Shown here: positions 40,266 through 48,340 of the stretch, piece by piece
Position numbering within the stretch: position 1 is the stretch's first letter
Layout: every line of letters starts with the position of its first letter
The notes under the pieces: model-generated
What the model was told of the DNA's origin: nothing
The model's input: only the letters and a program-made list of their open reading frames with translations
Database searches by the model: none
Assembly (NCBI RefSeq): GCF_900091585.1
Contig: NZ_FMHT01000003.1
Span: 1,178,001-1,242,000 of the forward strand
DNA length: 64,000 bases
Source: Micromonospora nigra
Lineage (GTDB): Bacteria; Actinomycetota; Actinomycetes; Mycobacteriales; Micromonosporaceae
Reading direction: 5' to 3'
Program-made: the position numbers and the translations under genes

Positions 40266-41099
40266 GTGTCAGCGGGTGGTGCCCGTCGGGGACGACGGGA
40301 CAACGGGCTCGACGCGAGCGAGTACGCCGTCGCCGGCGACGTGGATCCGCGCGTCGGCGAGCACCTGCTCGACGTGCTCGCCGCCGGCGGGATCGCCGCC
40401 TACCTCCAGCCCTCCGCCGACCTGAACCCGGTCACCCGCACCACCACCGTGCCGTCCCGTCCGGTCGACCGGCTCTACGTCGACCGTTCCCACCTGCGCA
40501 CCGCACGGGACTACCTGACCCAGCTCGCGGACGAGACGGGCGGTGACCGGGGGCGCGAGGAACCGGACGTCGACGCCGAGTGGGCCCGGATCGTGGCCGG
40601 TTTCCACACCACCTCCTCCGGCGAACGTCCCTGGCCGGAGGCCGAGGACCTGGACGACGCGCCGCAGCCGCCGCCGGGCAGCACGGTCCGCTCCGGCGCT
40701 GACGAGATCACGGGGCCGACAGCCACCGACGTGCGCCGGCTGCCCTACGCGGCGGACGTGTCGGGCATCTCCCTCGGCCGGGGCCACCAGGACGAGCCCT
40801 CGCTGCTGGACGGGCTGGACACCTTCGGCGCGAACCTGCCCGACGAGGAGAGCGGCGACGATCGCTACGTTCCGCCCCCTCCCCCGCCGCTGCCGCGCAT
40901 CTCGAAGTTCGCGGCCGTGGGGGTGCTGGCGGTGGTCGGGGGGTTTGTCCTCTTCCTCTCCCCCGACCTGCTGCCCGTCGACCGGGGGGTGGCGACGTTG
41001 CTCGGGTTCACCGGAGTCCTCGCCGGCTTCGCGACCCTGATCTGGCGGCTGCGTCCCGGCGACGGCGACGAGGATCCCGACGACGGCGCGGTCGTCTGA
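40266..41099 (+). CDS. Membrane-anchored protein with a DUF2007-like domain, function unknown
   Basis: This 277-aa protein has an N-terminal domain (about 15-85) with the pattern VDPRVGEHLLDVLAAGGIAAY and VDRLYVDRSHLRTARDYL, similar to the DUF2007/putative signal-transducing fold. A long acidic, Pro-rich linker (about 85-205) leads to two C-terminal membrane helices (about 211-232 and 241-262). GAGGAGGG is 6 bp upstream of the GTG at 40266, better than the ATG at 40212. Actinobacterial homologues are known only by sequence. No function is assigned. Confidence 0.75.
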   Translation: MSAGGARRGRRDNGLDASEYAVAGDVDPRVGEHLLDVLAAGGIAAYLQPSADLNPVTRTTTVPSRPVDRLYVDRSHLRTARDYLTQLADETGGDRGREEPDVDAEWARIVAGFHTTSSGERPWPEAEDLDDAPQPPPGSTVRSGADEITGPTATDVRRLPYAADVSGISLGRGHQDEPSLLDGLDTFGANLPDEESGDDRYVPPPPPPLPRISKFAAVGVLAVVGGFVLFLSPDLLPVDRGVATLLGFTGVLAGFATLIWRLRPGDGDEDPDDGAVV

Positions 41100-41172
41100 C
41101 CGGCCGACTGTCCCCGCCCGCATTCCGGAACGATCACCGGCCCCACGACGGGGACGTAACAGTGGTGTAACT

Positions 41173-41183
41173 TACTGTCAGTA
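41173..41183. promoter_or_regulatory. Palindrome TACTGTCAGTA upstream of otsA, TetR-type operator candidate
   Basis: Arms TACTG/CAGTA flank a central T, about 80 bp upstream of the otsA start. TetR-family operators often have this TTACTGnCAGTAA form. No TetR gene is in the window. Confidence 0.35.
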
Positions 41184-41262
41184 GGAATACCGCAGTACGT
41201 CACGTCCCCCGCTGACTGCCCGGTTCCTCTCCCACAGGGCGGTCACTCCCCTGCTGATCGGA

Positions 41263-42705
41263 ATGCCCGAGATGCGACAGAGTTCCCTCGTGGTGGTGGC
41301 CAACCGCCTACCCATCGACGACAGCGTGGCACCCGACGGGGCCTGTGAATGGCGCCGTAGCCCCGGCGGGCTGGTCAGCGCCCTGCACTCCCTGCTGCGG
41401 CACACCCCCGCCACCTGGGTCGGCTGGGCGGGCGGCACCGGTCCCGCGCCCGCGCTGCCGGACGTCGACGGCGTCCGCATGCACACCGTCCCGTTGACCG
41501 CCGAAGACCTACGCGACCACTATGAGGGGTTCGCCAACGCCACCCTGTGGCCGCTCTACCACGACGCGGTCGAGCAGCCGGAGCACCACCGACGCTGGTG
41601 GGAGGCGTACCAGCGGGTCAACCAGCGCTTCGCCGAGGCCGCCGCCGAGGTCGCCGAGCCGGGTGCCGTGGTCTGGGTGCAGGACTACCACCTGCACCTG
41701 GTGCCGGGGCTGCTCCGGGCCCTGCGGCCCGACCTGCGCATCGGCTTCTTCCTGCACGTGCCGTTCCCGCCGCCCGAGCTGTTCATGCAGCTGCCCCGCC
41801 GGGCCGAGCTGCTACGCGGCATGCTCGGCGCGGACCTCGTCGGTTTCCAGCGGGCCCAGGCGGCGCACAACTTCGCCCAACTGGTGGCCAAGGTCCTCGG
41901 CCTGCCCGCCACCGACCGGCGGATCGCCGTCGACGACCGGGTGGTGCGCATCGGCGCCTTCCCGGTCTCCATCGACACCACCGAGATGGGCGCGTTGGCC
42001 CAACGCCCGGACGTCGCCGACCGGGCCCGCCGGCTGCGCAACGACCTCGGCAACCCCGACCACGTGATCCTCAGCGTCGACCGGATGGACTACACCAAGG
42101 GCATCGAGCAGCGGCTCAAGGCGTACAGCGAGCTGCTCGCCGACGGGCACGTGAAAGTGCGCGACACGGTACTCGTACAGGTGGCGGTGCCCAGCCGGGA
42201 ACGGGTCGGGCAGTACCAGATCCTGCGCGACCGGGTCGAGCGCGAGGTCGGCCGGATCAACGGCGAGTTCGGCCGGGTCGGCGAGCCTGCCATCCACTAC
42301 CTCACCCAGCCGTTCGACCGGGCGGAGCTGGCCGCCCTCTACCGGGTCGCCGACGTGATGGCGGTGACTCCGCTGCGCGACGGCATGAACCTCGTCGCGA
42401 AGGAGTACGTCGCCGCCCGGCTGGACGACACCGGGGCGTTGCTGCTCAGCGAGTTCGCCGGGGCCGCCGCCGAGCTGCCGCAGGCGTACCTGGTCAACCC
42501 GCACGACCTGGAGGGCCTCAAGCGCGGACTGCTCTCGGCGTTGCGGGCCGACGAGGCCGACGTGAGCGCCCGGATGCGGGCGATGCGGGACCACCTGCAC
42601 CGGCACGACATCCGGGCCTGGGCCCGTTCCTACCTGACGGCTCTCGACGAATCCGGCTCGCTGCTGGCCCGGCTCAACGCACCGGCTGACCCCACCACCG
42701 GCTGA
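41263..42705 (+). CDS. otsA: Trehalose-6-phosphate synthase (GT20)
   Basis: This 480-aa enzyme makes trehalose-6-phosphate from UDP-glucose (or GDP-glucose) and glucose-6-phosphate. GT20 motifs are VANRLP (about 11-16), SPGGLVSAL, VWVQDYHLHLVP, LHVPFP, DRMDYTKGIEQRL (about 273-285) and LRDGMNLVAKEYVAAR (about 372-387), all with conserved nucleotide-sugar-binding residues. The length matches OtsA. A start ATG at 41263 is used; an in-frame ATG at 41272 is an alternative, and neither has a strong Shine-Dalgarno. No otsB phosphatase gene is seen nearby. A hairpin follows before the convergent hydrolase gene. Confidence 0.96.
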   Translation: MPEMRQSSLVVVANRLPIDDSVAPDGACEWRRSPGGLVSALHSLLRHTPATWVGWAGGTGPAPALPDVDGVRMHTVPLTAEDLRDHYEGFANATLWPLYHDAVEQPEHHRRWWEAYQRVNQRFAEAAAEVAEPGAVVWVQDYHLHLVPGLLRALRPDLRIGFFLHVPFPPPELFMQLPRRAELLRGMLGADLVGFQRAQAAHNFAQLVAKVLGLPATDRRIAVDDRVVRIGAFPVSIDTTEMGALAQRPDVADRARRLRNDLGNPDHVILSVDRMDYTKGIEQRLKAYSELLADGHVKVRDTVLVQVAVPSRERVGQYQILRDRVEREVGRINGEFGRVGEPAIHYLTQPFDRAELAALYRVADVMAVTPLRDGMNLVAKEYVAARLDDTGALLLSEFAGAAAELPQAYLVNPHDLEGLKRGLLSALRADEADVSARMRAMRDHLHRHDIRAWARSYLTALDESGSLLARLNAPADPTTG

Positions 42706-42708
42706 CCC

Positions 42709-42731
42709 ACCGGCCGCAGACCCCGGCCGGT
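42709..42731. terminator. Hairpin between convergent otsA and hydrolase genes
   Basis: A 7-bp stem ACCGGCC/GGCCGGT with a 9-nt loop spans nearly the whole 25-bp gap, with its last base in the hydrolase stop codon. It is a candidate bidirectional terminator, weaker than others in the window. Confidence 0.45.
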
Positions 42732-43564
42732 CAGCGACCGTCGTCGGCCGTCGGGTCCTTGACCAGCCAGTCCAGGATCGCGTCGATCGGTTCCCGCCAG
42801 CGCGCGTCGAGCATCATGTCGTGCCCCATCCCGGGAAACAGCAGCGGCGCCGAGCCGTACCGCCGCGCCGCGCGGGTCAGCGCCGCCGGCGGCACCACCC
42901 GGTCGTCCGGGCTGCCGAGCACCAGCACCGGCGGCCCGCCGACCGCCGGTTCCGGGGTCGCGCCGGCCAGCAGTTGCCACTGGGCGCGCCACCCGGCCCG
43001 GCCCAACCTCGCCGCGTACCGCCGGGCGTCGGAGTCGGGCAGCTCCCGGCTGAAGAGCTGACGGCGGTGCAGCCGCAGTCCCGCGCCGACCGCCGCCGGC
43101 AGGGTGCCCAGCGGGTTGCGGCGCAGCGCGGTGACCGCCGTCGCCCAGCCTCCCAGCACCGGGGCGACCAGCACCGCCGCGCGGGCCGGGTAGCGGGCCA
43201 GGGCGTGCGCCACCACCAGGGCCCCGGCGCCGTGTCCCACCAGCACCGCCTGGCGCGGCAGGCCCGCGGCCACCTGGACCACGTCGTGGGCGTACGCCCG
43301 CAGCGTCGCCTCCGGCGCCGCGCCGCTGCCGCCGTGTCCGCGCAGGCTCACCGCGTGGGCGGGGAAGCCCCGGTCGGCGGCGTGCGCCAGCCAGTGTTCG
43401 GCGTACGCCCAGGCACCGTGGCCGAAGCCCGGCACGAACAGCAGCGGTGGGCGGCCCTCCTCGACGTCGGGGACGACGCCGAGCACCTCCCGTGTCACCG
43501 GTCGGACCGGGCGGGCCCACTCCCGCCCCCGCATGATCCGCACCCGTTCGACCGTCCGCGTCAC
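42731..43564 (-). CDS. Alpha/beta-hydrolase-fold protein lacking the nucleophile serine
   Basis: This 277-aa protein has the alpha/beta hydrolase order: LLFVPGFGHGAWAY (oxyanion region), VSLRGHGGSG, the nucleophile elbow at about 108-112 reads GHGAG where GxSxG is expected, LVLGSPDDRVVPP (catalytic Asp, about 216) and GMGHDMM (catalytic His, about 243). The Ser is Gly here, confirmed from the codon (GGC). The rest of the triad is present. It may be a non-catalytic relative or use another mechanism. The GTG at 43564 has GAGAGG at 8 bp. The FMO gene is 160 bp upstream in the same direction. Confidence 0.8.
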   Translation of the reverse strand: MTRTVERVRIMRGREWARPVRPVTREVLGVVPDVEEGRPPLLFVPGFGHGAWAYAEHWLAHAADRGFPAHAVSLRGHGGSGAAPEATLRAYAHDVVQVAAGLPRQAVLVGHGAGALVVAHALARYPARAAVLVAPVLGGWATAVTALRRNPLGTLPAAVGAGLRLHRRQLFSRELPDSDARRYAARLGRAGWRAQWQLLAGATPEPAVGGPPVLVLGSPDDRVVPPAALTRAARRYGSAPLLFPGMGHDMMLDARWREPIDAILDWLVKDPTADDGR

Positions 43565-43724
43565 TGTGCCCGCCTCTCGCCAACCACCGCGGGGCCGCTC
43601 CGCCGCACGGCGGCCACACCGGCCTCCCCGCTCTCGACGGCAGTGCTCCGCCGTGCTCCACATCCGCCCACCACACCGGCCGCCACCTCGGACGGCGGGT
43701 GCCGCCGCACCGCACCCCACCCGG

Positions 43725-45134
43725 TCACCGGGAGCCCTCCAGGTCGTGCAGCGCCCGCTGGACGGCGCGCAGGTAGTCGGCGTGGCCGACCTCGAACCAG
43801 TGCCGGCTGGAGTCCTTGACCGGCCCCGAGTAACGCTGACCGGCACCCGCGACGACCTTGGCGGCGAAGGCGTCGGCCCGGTCGGGTCGGGTGGCGCGCA
43901 GCCGCAGCAGCCGGGCGAACAGCACCGTCTGCCAGTGCGACAGGGTGAAGATGCCGGAGTCGGGCTGCACCAGGCCGGCCACCGCGAGCGTCGGGTGCCC
44001 GGGGACGAAGGCGTTGAGCCACAGCCGGGGCCGGCCCGCCCCCTCGCCGTCACCGAGGATCCGCGGGTCGAGGAACTCGAAACGCGGCAGGTAGCCGGTG
44101 GCGAAGACGACCAGCTCCGGATCGATCTCGCGACCGTCGGACAGCTCGACGGCGTACGGGTGGAAGCGGGTGACGTCCGGCACCGGCCTGATCGCCCCGT
44201 GCCCCACGTAGTAGACGAGCTGGCTGTTGGCGATGGGGTGGGTCTCGTACACCCGGTGGTCGGGTCGGGGCAGCCCGAACCGGGTGAGGTCGCCGACGGT
44301 CAGCCGCAGCGTCCAGTGATAGAGCCACTGCCGCACCCGCAGCGGCACCCGCAACGCCAGCAGCGCGTCGTTGACCTGGTCGGCCGGACGGCCGAGCACG
44401 TACTTCGGGGCGTACCAGTAGCCGCGTCGGGTGGAGTGCCAGCACCGGGACGCCTGCTGGGCGGCCTCGACGGCGATGTCGCAGCCGGTGTTGCCCGCTC
44501 CCACCACGAGGACCCGCTTGCCGCGCAGCTGCGTCGGGTCCTTGTAGGACGAGGCGTGCATGACCTCACCGCGGAACTGTTCCAGGCCCTCGTACCGGGG
44601 CAGCTTCGGTGACCAGTTGTGCCCGTTGGCGACGACGACGGCCGCGTACCGGGAGGTGCGTTCCGGGCCGTAGCCGCCGGTGCTGCGGGTGGTGACGTCC
44701 CACCGTCCACCCTCGACGGGCTCGACGCGGGCCACCTCGGTGCCGAACCAGATGTGCGAGCGCAGGTCGAAGTGGTCGGCGTACCGCTCGAAGTACGCCA
44801 GCACCTGACTGTGGTGCGGGTAGTCCGGCCAGTCGTCCGGCATCGGGAAGTCGGGGAACTGGGTGAAGGGCCGCGACGAGATGAGGTGGGTGCTGGCGTA
44901 CACGGGACTGCGGTCGTGTCGCCAGTTCCACGCGCCGCCGACCCCGGTCTCCCGCTCGTAGCAGTCGACGCCGAAGCCGTGTTCCCGCAGGTTCTTGATG
45001 GCGGTCAGGCCGCTGGCCCCCGCGCCGACGACGCAGACCGTGTCGCCCCGGTCGGAGACCGGGCGGCCGTCACGGGTCAGGGCGAGCGTGCTCGCCTCCG
45101 GGTCGGGCCGGCCGGGGTCGGTGGAGGTGGGCAC
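43725..45134 (-). CDS. Flavin-containing monooxygenase
   Basis: This 469-aa flavoprotein monooxygenase has an FAD-binding GxGxxG in VVGAGASGL (about 35-43), the FMO signature FRGEVMHASSY (FxGxxxHxxxY, about 186-196), an NADPH-binding VVGAGNTGCD (about 209-218) and the FATGY motif (about 346-350). It oxygenates a nucleophilic N or S, or inserts oxygen next to a ketone; the substrate is unknown. A strong AAGGAG is 7 bp upstream of the GTG at 45134. It lies between the endonuclease/phosphatase gene and the hydrolase gene, possibly co-transcribed with the latter. Confidence 0.93.
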   Translation of the reverse strand: MPTSTDPGRPDPEASTLALTRDGRPVSDRGDTVCVVGAGASGLTAIKNLREHGFGVDCYERETGVGGAWNWRHDRSPVYASTHLISSRPFTQFPDFPMPDDWPDYPHHSQVLAYFERYADHFDLRSHIWFGTEVARVEPVEGGRWDVTTRSTGGYGPERTSRYAAVVVANGHNWSPKLPRYEGLEQFRGEVMHASSYKDPTQLRGKRVLVVGAGNTGCDIAVEAAQQASRCWHSTRRGYWYAPKYVLGRPADQVNDALLALRVPLRVRQWLYHWTLRLTVGDLTRFGLPRPDHRVYETHPIANSQLVYYVGHGAIRPVPDVTRFHPYAVELSDGREIDPELVVFATGYLPRFEFLDPRILGDGEGAGRPRLWLNAFVPGHPTLAVAGLVQPDSGIFTLSHWQTVLFARLLRLRATRPDRADAFAAKVVAGAGQRYSGPVKDSSRHWFEVGHADYLRAVQRALHDLEGSR

Positions 45135-45229
45135 CGGTGATCTCCTTTTGTGCGGCACGAGTGCCGGGACGCGCTGCATCCTCTCCACAACGACAGCGGT
45201 ATGTCCAGCCCCCGGCGCGGTGTCGCCGG

Positions 45230-45937
45230 TCAGTCGGCCGCGGGCAGCAGCAGGTCGACCAGGACCGGGAAGTGGTCGCTGGCCCGCCGGGTCAGCGGGG
45301 TGTCCACCACGTCGTAGTCGACCACCTGGATCCGGGGGTCGACGAACAGGGCGTCGATGCGCCGGCTCGGGTTCGCGCAGGAGAAGGTGAGCCGGTCGGC
45401 GCGGTCGGTGGCCACGGCCGCGTCGGTGAGCCCGGCGGCGACGGTTGCCCAGGCCGGGCCGTCGGGGCCCTCGTTGAGGTCGGCCGCGGCGATCACCGGC
45501 AGCGTCACCTCGTCGAGGTCGCGCTTGAACAGGGCGGCCTGACCGGGCCGCTCGGCCGCATCGGTCGACAGGTGCGAACCCGCCACCGTGAACCGCGCGC
45601 CGCCACCGACCCGGCAGTCGGCGTACGCGGCGCCGCGCAGGTGCCGACCCGGGGTGAGCGGGAACCGCCGGCAGCGGGTGCCGGTGACCCGCACCCGCAG
45701 GCTGGTCAGCAGCAGGTTGCCCAGCGAGGGCAGCCCGCCGGCGGCGACCACCAGCCCGAAGGACTCGGCCAGCGCGGCGGACTTCTCCCGCCAACGGAAC
45801 CGGCGGGGCCCCTCCTGCACGATCACCACGTCCGGCGCGGCGGCGCGGACCACCTCGGCGAGCGCGGCGGTGTCGTCGCGCTGGCCGTGGACGTTGTACG
45901 ACACGACGCGCAGCGGCACGCCCGGAGCCTGGCTCAT
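45230..45937 (-). CDS. Endonuclease/exonuclease/phosphatase (EEP) family protein
   Basis: This 235-aa protein has the EEP fold motifs in order: VVSYNVHGQ (about 11-19), IVQEGPR (metal-binding Glu, about 40-46), AGSHLSTD, AAADLNEGP (Asp/Asn) and SDHFPVLV (catalytic Asp-His). Members cleave phosphodiesters in DNA, RNA or small molecules such as sphingomyelin or inositol phosphates; the specific substrate is not evident. No signal peptide is present, so it is probably cytoplasmic. It is 10 bp downstream of the glucokinase gene, same strand. Confidence 0.88.
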   Translation of the reverse strand: MSQAPGVPLRVVSYNVHGQRDDTAALAEVVRAAAPDVVIVQEGPRRFRWREKSAALAESFGLVVAAGGLPSLGNLLLTSLRVRVTGTRCRRFPLTPGRHLRGAAYADCRVGGGARFTVAGSHLSTDAAERPGQAALFKRDLDEVTLPVIAAADLNEGPDGPAWATVAAGLTDAAVATDRADRLTFSCANPSRRIDALFVDPRIQVVDYDVVDTPLTRRASDHFPVLVDLLLPAAD

Positions 45938-45947
45938 CCCACCCGCC

Positions 45948-46895
45948 CTAGATCCGGCGGGCCAGGTCGGCGGCGCCGATGACCCCGGCGGTGTTGCCCA
46001 GCTCGGCCGGGCGGATCTCGGCCACCGGCAGTCGGCTGCGCTGTGCGAGGGCGTCGGCGAACGACCGGCGGGTCGGGCCCATCAACAGCTCGCCCGCGTC
46101 GATCACACCGCCGCCGACGACCAGCACCTGCGGGTCGAGGATCTGCGCCATGTCGGCGAGACTGGTGCCGAGCCAACGCCCGACCTGCGCGAACGCCTCG
46201 GCGGAGACGGGGTCGCCGCCCTGCGCGGCGGTGGTGACCATGGGGCCGGTGACCGCGTCGGCGTCGCCGCCGGCCAGTTCCAGCAGGGCGACGGCCCGGT
46301 GCGGCTCCTGCCGGGCGGCGGCGCGGGCGAAACGCACCAGGGCGCTGCCGCTGGCGTACTGCTCGATACAGCCGAGGCGTCCGCAGCCGCACTGGTGACC
46401 GTCCGGGACGGTGAGCATGTGGCCCAGCTCGGCGGCGATACCGTGGGCGCCGCGTACCAGGTCGCCGCCGAGCACGATGCCGCCGCCGACGCCGGTGCCG
46501 ATGGTGAACATCACCATCGAGTCGTCGGCGTGCCGGGCGGCGCCGTAGCGGAACTCCGCCCAGGCGGCCACGTTGCCGTCGTTCTCCACGATGACCGGCA
46601 GCCCGACGGCCGTGCTGACGTACGCCCGCAGCGGCTCGTCCCGCCAGGCCAGGTTCGGGGCGAACAGCACCGTGGAGCGGGTGGCGTCGATCCAGCCCGC
46701 GGCCCCGATGCCGACGGCCTCGATGTGATGGCCGGCGGCCAGCTCGGTGACCAGCTCGATGATGACGTCCCGGGTCTTGCCGACGTCATCGGCGGGGGTG
46801 TCCCGTCGGGTGTGCACGAGGACCGTGCCGGTGTCGTCGACGACACCGCCGGCCACCTTCGTTCCACCGACGTCGACTCCGATGGTCAGCGTCAC
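45948..46895 (-). CDS. glkA: ROK-family glucokinase
   Basis: This 315-aa kinase phosphorylates glucose with ATP. It has a DVGGTK ATP-binding motif (about 7-12), ENDGN (catalytic Asp), GTGVGGG, and the ROK zinc motif CGCGRLGCIEQYASG (about 166-180). In Streptomyces glkA is central to carbon catabolite repression. The GTG at 46895 has GGGAGG 6 bp upstream. The gene order here (upstream Pro/Ala-rich protein, SRPBCC protein, FadD in the other direction) resembles the Streptomyces glkA neighbourhood from memory. A hairpin upstream may be an attenuator or terminator. Confidence 0.95.
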   Translation of the reverse strand: MTLTIGVDVGGTKVAGGVVDDTGTVLVHTRRDTPADDVGKTRDVIIELVTELAAGHHIEAVGIGAAGWIDATRSTVLFAPNLAWRDEPLRAYVSTAVGLPVIVENDGNVAAWAEFRYGAARHADDSMVMFTIGTGVGGGIVLGGDLVRGAHGIAAELGHMLTVPDGHQCGCGRLGCIEQYASGSALVRFARAAARQEPHRAVALLELAGGDADAVTGPMVTTAAQGGDPVSAEAFAQVGRWLGTSLADMAQILDPQVLVVGGGVIDAGELLMGPTRRSFADALAQRSRLPVAEIRPAELGNTAGVIGAADLARRI

Positions 46896-46921
46896 CGCTG
46901 CCTCCCCCTCTGCTGTGCTGC

Positions 46922-46959
46922 CCGGCATCCGGGCGGAACCGCCCGTGGTCGGATGCCGG
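46922..46959 (-). terminator. Nested hairpin between the DUF5304-like gene and glkA
   Basis: An outer 9-bp stem (46922-46930 with 46951-46959) encloses an inner GGGCGG/CCGCCC repeat (46931-46936 with 46939-46944). It lies just past the stop of the upstream leftward gene and 26 bp before glkA, so it may end that transcript or attenuate glkA. Confidence 0.55.
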
Positions 46960-46971
46960 ATTGTCCGGTGG

Positions 46972-47616
46972 TCAGGCTCCGTCGCCCGGTGCGCTCTCCT
47001 CGTCGCCGGGCTCCCGCGAGACGGGCACCACGGGACGCTCGGCCGACGTGCGGACGGGCACCGCGGCGGCCGGCCCGGCTGCGTCGACGGGCGGAGCGGC
47101 GGCGGCCGGGACGACCACGTCCCCCGCCCGGGTCGCGGCGGACCAGACGTCCCGCTCCGGCGCCGACGGAGAATCATGCCCGCTACGGGTGGCCTCGCGC
47201 CACACGTGGTCAGCGTCGGCGGCCGGGGTCGCGCCGTCGGCCGACTCCGGTGGGGACGCCGACGGGGTGTCGGCCGGGGCGAAGGCGCGCAGGAAGCTCG
47301 CCAGGCCGGCAGCCAGGTCACCGGCCCCGGTGGCGAGTCGCTCGGCGAACTCGGGGCTGGGATCACGCAACGCGGCAATGCCCCGACAGACCGGACATAC
47401 AGCCCATTCGGCGGCACCGGTGGTGAAACCGGTGCTCGAACCGGCGTCGGACGCGCCCGACCTGGCGTTGTGACCGAGGACACCCGACACGATCCCACCG
47501 AGCGGACCCCACTGCCCCGCCCCCGGAGCTGCCGCGGCGATCCGTGCGGTGGCCAGCACCGTGGCGACCAGTCGCTCCGCCTCCTCCCGGGCCGAACCCG
47601 GTTCCGTTGTACCCAT
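46972..47616 (-). CDS. DUF5304-like protein upstream of glkA
   Basis: This 214-aa protein is hydrophilic and Ala/Pro-rich. It has an N-terminal amphipathic helix (EEAERLVATVLATARIAAA), a CPVCR motif (about residue 74) in the middle, a predicted helix ERLATGAGDLAAGLASFL, and a disordered C-terminal half. Proteins of this type lie next to glkA in Streptomyces (from memory). The CPVC pair could bind metal or be redox active. No reaction can be assigned. Confidence 0.7.
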   Translation of the reverse strand: MGTTEPGSAREEAERLVATVLATARIAAAAPGAGQWGPLGGIVSGVLGHNARSGASDAGSSTGFTTGAAEWAVCPVCRGIAALRDPSPEFAERLATGAGDLAAGLASFLRAFAPADTPSASPPESADGATPAADADHVWREATRSGHDSPSAPERDVWSAATRAGDVVVPAAAAPPVDAAGPAAAVPVRTSAERPVVPVSREPGDEESAPGDGA

Positions 47617-47654
47617 GCGGGGCTCCTCTACCGTGGTGACCGGGTCGCCACAGC

Positions 47655-47674
47655 CGCCCTGAGCCGTCAGGGCG
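47655..47674 (-). terminator. Hairpin terminator downstream of the SRPBCC gene
   Basis: A perfect 8-bp stem CGCCCTGA/TCAGGGCG with a 4-nt loop lies 9 bp past the stop of the SRPBCC gene and before the start of the next leftward gene. Confidence 0.65.
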
Positions 47675-47683
47675 CCTGCCGTG

Positions 47684-48139
47684 TCACTGCACCGAACCAG
47701 GTGCTTCTACCCGGCGCTTGAGCTGCTTCAACGCCGTATCCATGATCATTCTTTCGGCCTTGCGCCGGAACATCCCGAGCATCCCCACGGAGAGCTCCAC
47801 CTCCAGGGTGTAGGTCACCGTGGTGCCACCGCCCGCCCCGGCCACCAGGTCGTACGAGCCGCGCTGGCTGCGCTGCATCTTCGACGGCGCCACCAGGTGC
47901 CACTCGATGCGGGTCAGGTCCTCGGCGTACTCGTAGGCGAGCACGTACTCGTCGGCCATGACTCCGGCGTCGATGGTGAACCGGACCTGGCTGGCGTAGC
48001 CGTCCTCGTACTCCTCGACCACCTCGACGTCGCGAACCGCCTCGGTCCACTCCGGGTAGCTCGGGAAGTCGCAGATGACCGCGGCCACCTGGGCCGGTGC
48101 CGCGTCGATGGTGATCGACTGGGTGGAGGAGTCCGCCAT
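47684..48139 (-). CDS. SRPBCC (polyketide cyclase/START-like) protein
   Basis: This 151-aa protein has the helix-grip fold pattern: ITIDAAPAQVAAVICDFPSYPEW at the start (typical of cyclase/dehydrase domains, here quoted over two strands), a central beta sheet rich in Val/Thr, and a long C-terminal helix (ERMIMDTALKQLKRRVE). Such proteins bind hydrophobic ligands. In M. tuberculosis the neighbouring Rv2185c (TB16.3) is of this type. It is divergent from the fadD gene, with the promoters in a 200-bp gap. The ligand is unknown. Confidence 0.85.
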   Translation of the reverse strand: MADSSTQSITIDAAPAQVAAVICDFPSYPEWTEAVRDVEVVEEYEDGYASQVRFTIDAGVMADEYVLAYEYAEDLTRIEWHLVAPSKMQRSQRGSYDLVAGAGGGTTVTYTLEVELSVGMLGMFRRKAERMIMDTALKQLKRRVEAPGSVQ

Positions 48140-48340
48140 GTCCGGGAGGCTACCCGCCCGGCGGGCCCCTCGGAATGATCCACTCGTGTGCCGCATGTCG
48201 CGCCCGTCGGGGGCGCGGGGGCGGGGCGACCTGCCGGGACCAGGCAACCTGCCTGTGCAGCCCATATCAGCGGGCAGGTAGGTTTCGTCAGAGCCGTCCC
48301 GAGGTGGCGGCCCCGGCCAGTCCGACCACGAGGAGTGCAG

